The position numbers and the translations under genes were made by a program. A DNA stretch of 64,000 bases from Polydactylus sextarius (lineage: Eukaryota > Chordata > Actinopteri > Polynemidae): the NCBI GenBank assembly GCA_016801845.1, contig CM028915.1, positions 4,806,501 to 4,870,500 of the forward strand. Direction: 5' to 3'. Each line of letters begins with the position of its first letter. Position 1 is the first letter of the stretch. Positions 13,651 through 25,125 of this stretch are shown in pieces. The notes beneath the pieces were generated by a model that was not told the DNA's origin, did no database searches, and was given only the letters and a program-made list of their open reading frames with translations.

Positions 13651-16251
13651 TTATAAACACTGAACCATTAATAACACACAAATGCAGCCATGTGATTTTT
13701 GGAGTGTCAAAATAATATGACATATAATGTGAAGCATTTAGAAACACAGACAGAAAAGTTACACAGGCTCGTTCAATTTACTGGCCATTTATCTACACAG
13801 GCTAGTAGCTATAATGAAAATGAAAATGCACAATAGGACGTTACATTGTCGTAATAAAATAACATGCAAAGATTTTGCAAAACATTTCCCCAATGTTTTA
13901 CATAATCGCACAAACTAATTTCTCAACGTTCTGTACCACAAAGCTCGTATCTGTCAACTGAAAACAGCGTTTTGCCATTTATCCTTTGAATTACATAATG
14001 TTACACTGGCATATGCAGCTGTATAAGCAGGTATCTAACAGCACTGGTATGTTCTGGTGACACAACCATTGCAGCAATGCAGCTTAAGCAACATTCCTGT
14101 AAGTTGTGTTTTTATAACTTTGCACTTCTTTACATGCTCATGTTTCTTAAGAAAAAAAACATAAAAAACAACTGTCTGTGGCTGTTACAATAAATTCCTT
14201 TTATTTTCTTACAAAATATATATAAACAGACCAAAAATAGTCTTATCTGATTGCTGGATAAATAATCTGAATGACAGGGGACCGCCGCTCTGGTAGTGAT
14301 ACAGCACTACATTCTTAAAATAACAGATGGCTACAGCCACACTGGAAAGTGACAATTTATGACTTTGGAAGGGCAGGCTTAGGATTTTTATGGAAATCTT
14401 TTGTGATCTATGATGATGCAACATGCTTTTCCTTCAAGAATTCCCTGTGAGGATTTGTCTTTTATAGACAATAAAATGAGCGAGAAGTCTCCCCTTTCCA
14501 GTTTCATAACTATGTTGTGTTTCATAATACGAGCAGAAATTGAACCAGCTACGGTCTCCCTGGGGCACCACACTGCGTAGGGGATTATCTTTGCCCCCAT
14601 TACCCTTCTGGATAAGGGGGAGATATCTCCTCACTCTCGTTTAACTCTTTACGATCCAAACTGCCATGCTGACGTTGTACTACAAGTGCACAGAAGTCAA
14701 GCCAGCAATGTCACGCTGTTATAGATTATTAGCAGACTTTGTGCTCCCTGGACTGCTTTGTCAGACACACCAACTGTCTCCAGGCACTGTGACTTGAGTA
14801 ATAACTTAAAGCTGTGTGTCCACATACTTAAATGTGTCCACATCACAAATCATCCAGACGTCAGGTAAACAAACTAAACAAACAAGGTTTGTCTTTTTCT
14901 TATTCTTTGATCAGAGGTTTACTTATCCGTCCCGTCACTTCATTTCTATCTTAGCCCGTTACTTACATAGGGTAAGATCTTGTAAGCGATACGCGTTTGA
15001 TTATTGTGGCTTACTTCAAACCAACCAACATGTTCTATCACATCCGTATAAAGATCAAGGTGTGTATCAACGCACACGCACATGCACACACAATGCGGAA
15101 CCAAATTAAAACAAGGTATGGCTAAATAAATACCACTGTAGAAAAACAACACACCATCTAGCAAACAGATATTGTTACCAAGCCCCAAACTAAATATTGA
15201 TGAACGGCTGGTGTAATATTTTCTAGCAGAAGTATGTGTCAAACAGCAAAATCTATATGTTTAGTGAGTGCCTGTTGTTTAAAGATCAGCTATTAAATGA
15301 AAAACCAAAGGAGATGCATCATTATTGTGGCCATCCACCTCAGCTACACCGTTTTCTAGGGGAATCCCTCAGTTGCACAATCAAAAGGATCAGTTCACTA
15401 GAGTTCAACAATAGACAAAATGACTAATAGTATCTAGCTATGCAGGCAGTCTCAAGTTAATTCTCCCAGGTTTTAAAACATGTTCACACGTATCACAAAT
15501 CCATTTAGAGCCACTGTTTGGTGGATTGGTGATGTGAGTTTTAGGAATTGATATCTCAAAGCAAATAAACATATGAACTGTATGTCTGGATTCTACCTGT
15601 AGTAAGTGACATAATGTGTTTTTCTGTTTTGGATGAATAAGCAAGCGGTTTCAAGAAAATTTACATGTCTGCTGTGCTTTGTTTGACTGTTGAAAAAACT
15701 AGACAGGCACTCGGTCAAAATAAGCGGCAAATTTAACTCGACCACATTGAAGGTGTCACATAAAGTGTCAACCACAGAAATGTTGACGATTTCCTAGGTA
15801 GAAATATCCACAACATAATAAAAACAACACTACCATTGACTGGCTACTGATTATAAATGTCATCCAAATAATTAAATATACTGTAACCAAACCTAAATGA
15901 AATGTGTAACAAATGTCAAAGCTACATATAAAACATAAACATACAAACAATATACATAAAAATAACAACAGTTCATAACAGCACATTCAAAACAATGACA
16001 AACAGTGTGATAAGAAATGTTAAAAGTACAATACAATGTCTAGAGTACAATGTTTTCACATTTACTGAAATAGTGGATGTGCAATGTTAGACTGTATTCA
16101 CTGAAACCTTCACTTACAGGAGCCTTTGGCTGCGTCACAATGTAAATTTATTCACCTTCATGTGTAGATGCTGTGATAATGGTGCAAGGACATGCTCTCA
16201 AACTGTTAAGTCATGCTTAAATCACTGCTTATATAGGAAGTGGCTGTACAG
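13651..16251. other. no gene seen
   Basis: AT-rich sequence without plausible exons or repeats that I can name. Confidence 0.45.
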
Positions 16252-16271
16252 ATATATGTGTGTGTGTATGT

Positions 16272-16323
<52 letters not shown>

Positions 16324-16324
16324 A
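16252..16324. repeat. compound (TG)n(TA)n(TG)n microsatellite
   Basis: About 73 bp of alternating purine-pyrimidine: TG/TATG, then a pure TA run, then TG. All three blocks are compatible with left-handed DNA or cruciform formation. Confidence 0.95.
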
Positions 16325-17279
16325 TTTTACTTTTACACACAAAAACACGTTAGCTTTGCTCATGTTAATGTGAACTGGTTAATGTTCCGTCCTTTAGCAT
16401 TAATCAAGAGTCTGGATGCTCCAGTAATTTGTCAACAACTAGTCTAGATATCTATGCTCTCAAAGTTTTACAGCAATACTATGCAAGTGATGCAGCCGAT
16501 AACAATGGCGCTTATTTGTAGTAATGTAAATATCTATTTTTTTGTATTCTGAACGTGTTAACTAGTTTAGATAATGCCTAAATAATAATAAAGTTCAACA
16601 GTTAGAAATAAACTGAGATTGTAAATCACAGTCCAAAATCGTGTGTATGGTCACAACAGCAACTTATCAATCTGAGGCAACCAGCCATTTAACGCCAACT
16701 CGCATTTCGTTCCCATTTACTCTGGTCAGCAACTTGACATCAAGCTGATTAGACAACTACAGCAAACAAATCATGGTTTATCAGCCACCTGACAATAAAG
16801 CAATCCGTTACCAGACAACGTTGGTTTAGCTATCGACAGATTAAATTAAGTCAACTTAATGAAAAACAATGTTTACAAACGCAAACCGGGCGCTTTTGTG
16901 CATTGCTAAGTTAGCAGGCTAAGTTAGCGTGATACAACAATATATTGACACACAGTTGACGGTTGACATTGTTTATTGTTGATGGATATTTGTAGTGTTG
17001 TGAAGGAGGCTGTGTGTTTACAGAGAGAATAGCAATGTAAGATTAATTCCGTTCAATAAACATGCCGTTAGCTGCTCCGCAGCTCTGACAGCTAGCTTAG
17101 GTAGCTAGCACCGTTAGCAGTTAGCTAGCTTAGCCTAGCCATGTAGCACGTGTTCCTGATTTATAAAATAATTTAACTAGCTGATGATATCCAGCCAACT
17201 AGGAGTACTGTACTGATGTGAGCGAGCAGCTAGTCCAACTGTTTTCTAACATTACATTCCCAAAAGCTTCGACGAACCG
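16325..17279. other. promoter-distal flank with TAGC-rich words, no gene
   Basis: No exon seen. From 16910 to 17180 the words GCTAGC, TTAGCTAGC and GTTAGC recur at least ten times, most densely at 17085-17140, just upstream of the CpG-rich promoter. Confidence 0.5.
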
Positions 17280-17800
17280 TGTAGCTAAACGCAACGTATA
17301 GCCTCGAAAAGGTCAATACAGCTATGTATGTTTCTCCTCAAAAGAATAGCCGAACCCTGTCGTCAAACAACACAACAGAACAGACAGCCCCCCTCCCTCC
17401 CCACCCCCTCAAACCAACGGACAGCCAGCCATGGAAGCTAACTAACCTTAGCGGCGGGGCAAGAGAAACCATTCGGTGGTGTTGTCGTACAGTAGCTAAC
17501 GTCCCAATCCTCGTCAAGTCGGTCCGATTTCACTTAAAGAGCTTCTCGCTTCGACCGAGTGTCTCGCCCCTGAATTAATCCACACGAGAGAGAAGTGCTC
17601 GTTTTCATTTGTATTTGTTCCGCTGGCGGTTTTCAACTATGTCGTGCCTGTTCCTGCACAACACAGTGGTCTGGTACTACTCCCTGAGCCGCCGCTGCTG
17701 CCGCTGCTGCCGCTGCTGCTCAGACCGTAGCGGGGCTGAACCGCCTCTCTCTCTCTCAATAGGTCCGCATGCTCTCTCGCCCCTCCTCTTTACTCAAAGA
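17280..17800 (-). promoter_or_regulatory. CpG-rich promoter of an unidentified minus-strand gene
   Basis: This 500-bp block is clearly richer in CpG than everything around it (CGACGAACCG, GCGGCGGGGC, CGCTTCGACCGAG, GCCGCCGCTGC). It carries a short GCAGCAGCGG triplet array on the minus strand at 17688-17720. CpG clustering in otherwise CpG-poor DNA plus a downstream splice donor indicates a housekeeping-type start site. Confidence 0.65.
17447..17760 (-). other. probable non-coding first exon of an unidentified minus-strand gene
   Basis: On the minus strand the CpG-rich sequence ends at donor CCGCTAAG|GTTAGT (17447/17446). The 5' end is a guess. No convincing long ORF starts inside it, so it is likely 5'UTR. 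The gene would extend leftward, and the exon candidate at 508-593 could be its next exon. Confidence 0.45.
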
Positions 17801-18082
17801 CTCAACATTACCATGCCCACAACAAATTCAGTTATAGTGATGCAGCCTTGAAGTCAGTGAGTATCATGAGGCACCAAAAACTGTTTTTAGGATCTGAAAC
17901 TAAGTCTGATCATGAAAAATATAGTCAGCGACTGTCATAACTGATTTCCCCATGTACTGTATGATGCTGTATGGGTGTGATCTCATTTTGCAGAAAGCTT
18001 ACATCTACTGATCTGAATACACTGCATTTCTTTGCAAATATATACAGTAAGTTTCTTTTGTTGATATGCATTCAGCAACATA

Positions 18083-18170
<88 letters not shown>
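18083..18170. repeat. compound (CTGT)n(CTAT)n microsatellite
   Basis: About eight CTGT units followed by about thirteen CTAT units, 88 bp in total, with no interruption between blocks. This gives the spurious all Leu/Ser/Tyr/Ile ORFs in the region. Confidence 0.97.
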
Positions 18171-21100
18171 ACAGCTATGAGGACAAAACCCTCTATATCC
18201 TCTTTCTCCCTCCCTCCCTGCTCACATCTGAACTCAGAGGTTTTTCCGATGGGGGTCATTTGAAGCATTGACACTCCAGGAAGTCTACATCTGTGCTGCT
18301 TGATGCCCATGGAGAAGTACAAGCTGTGAATACAGTGACTTAACACTGAAGGATAGCATTTGGGAGATCACAACATCCCATGCTGTGTACGTAGTTGATC
18401 ACTCTGCTGAAGTCAGTGCCCTCTAAATGGTCTGAAACCTCTCTGTCTGCTTCACACGGCTACGCCGGCTCCTAAAAGAGCCACCACCCATGCTGCAGCT
18501 GGGACTATTTTGCTCACTGAAGAGATTTTTGTTTAAAAGGATTTAAGTCATTCATTATCGCTTTTCATTAAAGTAAGAAACCTGCTGCTACATAATCCTG
18601 GTTTTGACAGGCGAAGATAATTAGTTTCAGTTCATTTTCTATTGTATCATTTTAGTCGTGTATTAAGTCATTCAACTTGGACAAGGCATTGGCAACCTGA
18701 CTGTGCCATATTACCATCTGGTACACTTCAGGCAGTGCTATATCTTGACCTAAATTTTAGCAGCAGCCTTTCCTATGATGTCAGATTGGATTGTTTTTCT
18801 TCCCCGTGTTTTTCTTTCTGCTCTGTGGTTTGGAAGACCCCCTCTAACCATCAGTATAACCACCATCTCTTCATCCAGCCATCACAGAGCAGGGAAGTGA
18901 ACTGTTTATTTCAGCCGGGGCTTTCTGAACCCAGGCATCTGTCGGTATAATCTATCCCCTATCTCTGCAATGCCCAATTTGTCAGCTCACTGATAAAGCA
19001 CAAATGTTTCTCACTTGCCAGTTTTGATGTCAACAGCTGTGTTTCATCTGCAGCCAGATCCCCTGTAGAGTTAAACGGAGCTTCAGACAAAGCCCGAATG
19101 GACAAATTAACTTTTCTGAGATTTTTAAAAAAAAATCTCCATGCCAGTAAATACTTCATATCTGAATAAAGACACTAGATTGTGATTGCATAAAAAAAAT
19201 ACATTTGCAGCCCACTTTAGGAGGAAACACCTGAGGCATCTCTCCTACAAGTTATTAAAAAGAAGCAGGGAGGATTGCTTCAATGGATCCAGAGCCCACA
19301 TGAAAGGCACCACTGGGAGTGACTGTATCAGCTAAGCAGACTTCAGAGATTTCAAAGGCTGACGGTTGATAGATGCACGGCAGACAGTCATTACAGTTCT
19401 GAAATAAAAGATGAACAACAGACAATCCTTCAGAACACAGCGGAGGCTGGAGGGAAAATCCCCATCAAAACAGCACACTTAAAGGATGAGCTGCCATCCG
19501 GAGTCTAACCAGATTAACGGAGCTCCCCTTTGTGAATGATCAGCTTTGATTACAAATTCAAATAGTTTTTCTGGTGGTACTATTTTGTAAAGACTGTGCC
19601 TGATTAGAAACACATTATTACACGCTGCCATTTTTAGTCTTCTTTTGTTTACAATGGTACATCAGGAAGTGTTCAGTTCAATTCTCACACAGTTAAACCA
19701 GAATGCATATTCAAGTAAACACGAAAGATCTCTGTTTGAAATCGTATGTTCTATGTTTAATGTGATTTCAGATGAAAATGATAGATATTATGAAGCATGT
19801 GTTGCTATTTATATCACCGGTATAATTACATGCCAGGTTCCTCCTTTGGCTATGATGTACATTTTTAGCTGACACATAACTCATTCTGCCATCGCTGGCA
19901 TTTATTATTGTCATGACTGCACTGGAGTCAAACAGCATGGGAAAATGATCTTTCTCTGTAGATATCACAGACAGTGAGTGTGAGAGAGGAGCCTGTTTTT
20001 TTCTCTATCTGTTTAATCATGACATTATTTCTGTCTTATCATTAACGAGTCAGTCTCCGTTTACAATGCAAATACAATGCAAAGCCAGGGCTGAAATGTA
20101 TTCGCAGCCATAGGACTTCATCTCGCTGCCTCCTCCTCGCCACAACAAAGACAGCACTGAAAGCAGAAATGGCAGCATCTCAGTGAAGAGTCTAACGACT
20201 GCCTGCATTGCTGGAATTCCGGCTTAACTTCCTGAGTCTGTCCACACTGGCCGACCGCCAGCACACACTTTTCCCTCATTTTTTCCCCCTTCTCTCCCTT
20301 TATCAAGATCATATGTGGACTAATTTTTACTGTTGAGACATAATATGCTTCTTTCCAACCAACCTCACCCACATGTAATACAAAGTTGGATTATGTTCTG
20401 TCTCTGTTACATCATATATCCATGTATCTAAACAGCCTTTTCTTTATCCCTGACATTGGTTTAGATTTAGTTTGAATCTGTGCAGCATCTATGTGCGCGT
20501 TTTAGATTTAACTCACAGATCATTTAAATAACCTCACTGACATAGTTGCAAAATAATTTGCATTTGTTAAATTGCAACAAAATAATGAATTAAAATATCT
20601 CAGACTGCCCTCTGTGCGTCAGTAAATAGGTAATAAGAGCCGCGTCGTGATGTAATGTATCAAATCTCGCTCGAATGTCTCAGGCGTTGCCGGCAGCCAT
20701 TGGTGTGAGAGACATATTCACACTTGTCCCACGTCCAAATGAACCCCTGTAATGAAACTGGCAGTAGCGCAGCATTGCAGGAGCTTAGCTCAGTCAACCA
20801 TCTGCTAGGTTGCATGGATTCATGCGGCGTAAACTAGAGTGGACCTTGTATGGACATGTTCCAGCGTGACTGTCATGACATCAGTGTTCACCGTGAAACG
20901 AAAAAAAAAACCTATTCCGGTCCCTTTCTAATGGAAAAAGCATGCGAGGAGAGTATGATTCACTGCCTTTCATGTCTAATCCAGGTTTCAGTACTTTAAA
21001 TAAATTAGATACAGAGACATGATACAGCATATATTATGCATGTGCAGCATGTCAACATTCACACACGGATCAAATTTTGGCATTGGTGAGGCTTTTCAGA

Positions 21101-24100
21101 AATATTTAATAGCAAGGCCAGCCTACATTTTTTGCACTCTGATTATTGGCCACAACAGCTCCAGAAGTGATAACATTGTCGCCTTGTACAGATTAAATCA
21201 GACCATGGTGTTGTGGACATTCTTCAGCACATGATGCAGAGCTGTGTGATAGCCTAAAGCCTGACAAATTGAGAAACACTGATGAAAGAGCAGAGGGGAA
21301 TCACTGACATACTCTCCGTACACGGATATGAAAGTGAAACGATGGAGAAAGTGCAGCCACTAATAACGGACATCAAATTGACATTTGATCCTGTGGTGAA
21401 GATAAGAGTTCAATTAGTCCTTCACAGCAAGGACACATAAGGAATTCCTCTCTCTTCTCTCAAGGACAAAGCTGGGTTTGGCTGTGGTTTTCTTACTAAG
21501 TGGCTGAGCCATAAGCCCAGAGGTGAATAGCTGCTGCTCAGCCAACTCAAATACAGCTCTGCAGGAAGTGCTGAGCTGGATGGACTTGCAATGCAGCATC
21601 TAATGTTAAAAGCTCAGCCAGTTGCTGAGTCCTCCACCACTTCAGAGCACATCGCAATCTATCCAACCCCTTTGTCCATTGCATGATAACAGGCTACAGG
21701 CCCACAGGCTGCTCACCTCTTCACTTACTCATAAACCAGTCTTGGGCAGGGAGTAGTTCATGCGAAGATATGTGGGAGGGAGAATACTAGGATTTCCAGG
21801 AAAAAAAAAAGTGAGGAAAGAGGGGCTGGGGTGTATATGGGTTGCCATAGCACTATATAAGGGAGGAAGAAGAAGAATAGCGGTATTTTCAGTGGGAGGA
21901 CAGAAAGGGGAGGGGTTCAGAAGAGTGCAGAACCCCCATAAATAAAACTAATGAAATGGCAGTTGAGTCTGGAGAAAGGTGGAATGGCTGGTTGGGTCTT
22001 ACCCACTGTCTGATTTATCCTCAGTGTCCCTGTGAGCACAGCGGGGAGATCCATTACCTCACCTCATCAATAACATCCCATGGACAGGGAAAAAGGCCTA
22101 CCTTCCACACCGACACCCACCCCAGGGACCAGCTCAGAGGGTTCTCACAGTGGGGGAGGGGAAGCCAGCGTAATGTAGTCACACATAGAGCAAAAATGTC
22201 TTGGCTGGGGGATGGGTTACTTTAGGGGAGCTGTGCAGGGGGTAGCTCAATGTACACAACAGAACACAGTCAGCACATTGCAGCAAGTACTGATCACATG
22301 CATATGCATCTTACAGACCGTGGAAATTGATGTATTAGCTATTTTCCAAATGGACACAGTGTCTTTATTCTTATTCCATGGGTGAATAGTGAAAAGATAA
22401 GCATACATTCTGTGCATCAAATGACTTATGGAGCCATCACCTCAGAGAATGTCAACACACAGGCTCGTAAATGATTGATAAGGTTCACCTAATTCATATG
22501 TAATGTGGTCAATAAATAAGAACAACAGAGGTGTATATATGACTATGATTATGATGTGCTAGAAACATGAAAATGATCCGAGAAGCCAGACAGATAATAT
22601 GAAAAAAGGAAAAATAGTTTCTCGCTGTAACAGAGAGATGTGGAATTAAAACAAGGCATGTGATATAGATAATAAAGCCTTGGAAGTATTTTACACTAGA
22701 AATGAGGTGAAATGTCAACAGAGCTTATAGTCTAGAGGGAGTTGATAACAGTTCAGAGATAAGAATAGAGTGCCGTGGCAGATACAGTGACTAAAGTAAT
22801 CTCTGTCATTCAGACACTCCCTCAATATGTGTGTGTGTTTGAGAATGATCTTTCATGTGCTTTTTGCAGTGAGATCACAAGGTAGTGGCGGTGTCTGTGT
22901 TGAGGGTGAGTAAGACACCCTAAGGGAAGGGCTTTTCAGCTGCGCAGCTGAAAGAAGGAAGCTCGACGCTCAAACACGCCACAGAAAGACACTGTATAAA
23001 ATCCTTATCAGCCGCTCCCCATCTTTGAGTCACCCCCCCCACACACTCTCTACCACCACCACCACCACCGCCCTGACTGCTCCAGTGTCAGCTGAGCAAA
23101 TGTTAGACTTTGATCACACAATTGAGGATTTCACCCACTTGTATCTTGAGTCAAGAATTCAGATTTGCCCTTGGAGAGATCCTTCAGTAATATTACATAT
23201 TGCTTTGAGGTGTTTGGACAGAGAAAGCACAGTTGTTTTAGCTTTATAGTGGGTGAAATGAAATTAAATGAATCTCTTTCTTTAAAGCTTCTCCTTCACA
23301 CTGCACTACATCACAGACAACTATCCTCTCTGTGTTGTGAGGCAACGTAGCGAGGGCATTCAAAGTTTGGTTACTCAGTTCTTAGATGAGTCTTTTATCA
23401 GACAGACAACCTGATTACATCTTACTCTCACGGTCAAAAAAGCAGAGGGAGTCTTGCGGCGTGCAGATGGAGTTCTCCTGTGAATCGCTGCAGCCCAACA
23501 CTCAGACCCTGACAGGACAATGGAAGACTGAGCTATTTTTAAGCTGTTCCACTGCTACACAGATTCAATAGTTACACTCCCAGCTGTAGGTGCCTCCACA
23601 ATGTTGCTGCTCTCTTCAAATAAATCATTTATAATGTTTTTATTTTGTTGACTGCATAAAACACAAGGGACAAAATGCAAAAAAAGCAAACTATTAATGG
23701 ATTAGGTGACACTCAGATGATACTGCGCTGCCACACATTCTAATGTTGTAATAACAATACAGTGATATACTTCTGCACCTAAACCTGCAGTATCTTTAGA
23801 TTTCTGACCTTTGACAGCTAACCTAAGCTATGGCTAACCTGTTTGCCAGTAGTTGTCTATACCCACTTCCAGCAAACAAGGGGCAGCATTAGCATGTCCA
23901 GTGGCTACTCTCTTTTAGCTCTGTTTTTGTGTCCCACCAGCTCTTGAAAGAAGTAACTGTCTCCTAAACTGCTAAATGTTCCTTTATGTTCACTTGCTAG
24001 TTGCTAACTTCATTGTTCTGCTATATGGTGCAGCACAGGAAAAGCACAGTGGGTTTTTAGTGCTTTCAGAGCCACACAGTCAGATGACAGTTCACTGACA

Positions 24101-24163
24101 TGGATCCCTTTCACATCACAGCGAAGCAATTCTATTCAGTTTTGTTATTACGGTTGTCTATAA
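18171..24163. other. no gene seen; intergenic
   Basis: Six kilobases without a convincing exon on either strand. There is a modest CpG cluster at 20640-20700 and a 20-bp perfect palindrome at 22934-22953, listed separately. ORFs here are short and of random composition. Confidence 0.5.
22934..22953. repeat. 20-bp perfect palindrome with two E-boxes
   Basis: TTTCAGCTGCGCAGCTGAAA equals its own reverse complement and contains two CAGCTG E-boxes around a central CGCG-like core. It could be a paired bHLH site or a small cruciform. Confidence 0.9.
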
Positions 24164-24420
24164 CCATGCTGTGAGGCCATTAGCCACAGTGGTGCTTTGA
24201 GCTAAACGCTAATATAGGTGTCATATGATGCTCATGGTGACAATGCTAACATGCTGATATTTAGCAGGTTCTAATTAGCACTGTAGATTGGCCTGCTGGG
24301 AATGCAGGTGTTGTGGAGAAAGGGAAATTTTGACGTGTTTAATCAGTAGGTCTCATCCTCTGGGGACTATGACATGTCTGAACTAAAATGGTGGGATGAC
24401 TAACAGACCAGCATGGCTAT
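24164..24420 (+). repeat. old teleost interspersed repeat, 'GCTTTGAGCTAAATGCTAA' type, copy 1
   Basis: Contains, in order, GTGAGGCCATTAGCC, GTGGTGCTTTGAGCTAAACG, GACAATGCTAACATGCTGAT, TTTAGCAGGTT and CATCCTCTGGGGACTATGA. I recall these words from a very common percomorph interspersed repeat. It is degraded, with no ORF and approximate ends. Confidence 0.65.
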
Positions 24421-24514
24421 CCACACAGACACTTGCATAGCTCAAATATTTAAGGCTTCTTTATTGATAGAAAACACATAGCTGCGTGTTTCATATTACA
24501 TACAGACATACTAG

Positions 24515-25117
24515 GAGTGCTGGGTGTAAAGCATTACAAATGCAATGTAATTATAGTAGTGCATTACTTTTTGCTGTAACACAGTAATGTGAGGCACTAT
24601 CAATAAATTTTCAGTTATATTATACTCAACAGATATGCACGGCGTCTGGGATTTTTTTGTGATGTTTAAAGTTTTCTTGTTGATCCTCTTATTTGATTAG
24701 ATTTAGCACATAGCAGCTTTGTTGGAGCCTCTTTCATTTGTTACATTTGTTTTAGTTTCTTTTGTGTAGCACCATGGCCCTTTGTGTTCTCTATTGTTTG
24801 TTTGTTAATTGATATTTATTCACCTCCAATAAATTGATAACCTCTGTTTAACCACAACAGCTGGTTTTTATATCACTACTCCTTTTCTCTAGTTGTGCTG
24901 GGTTATAACAGAGAGACGGACAAGAACATAGTAGTCAGGTTCAATCTCTGTGCAAACTGTATTTATCATTTTAGAAGCAAAGCAGTAGAAGTGTAGAAGT
25001 AATGTAACTCATTCCAATTTAAAGACAGTAATACTGTAATGTAACTAATCACTTTGAAATCATAGTAACTAGTAATCTACGATGTATTACATTTTAGAAG
25101 TAACTTGCCCAACACTG
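24515..25117. mobile_element. decayed non-autonomous hAT-like DNA transposon
   Basis: The left end reads GAGTGCTGGGTGTAAAGCAT and the reverse complement of the right end reads CAGTGTTGGGCAAGTTACTT. Both continue into TGTAAT-rich sequence, forming imperfect terminal inverted repeats. Flanking 8-mers CATACTAG (24507-24514) and CACACCAG (25118-25125) agree at 6 of 8 positions, as expected for an old hAT target duplication. The 603-bp interior encodes no transposase. Confidence 0.6.
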
Positions 25118-25125
25118 CACACCAG

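Noticed and set aside
17609..17851. 80-residue plus-strand ORF at the CpG promoter with a Cys/Arg run
   Set aside because: It comes from a CCGCTG triplet array in the promoter; the splice donor in this block is on the other strand.
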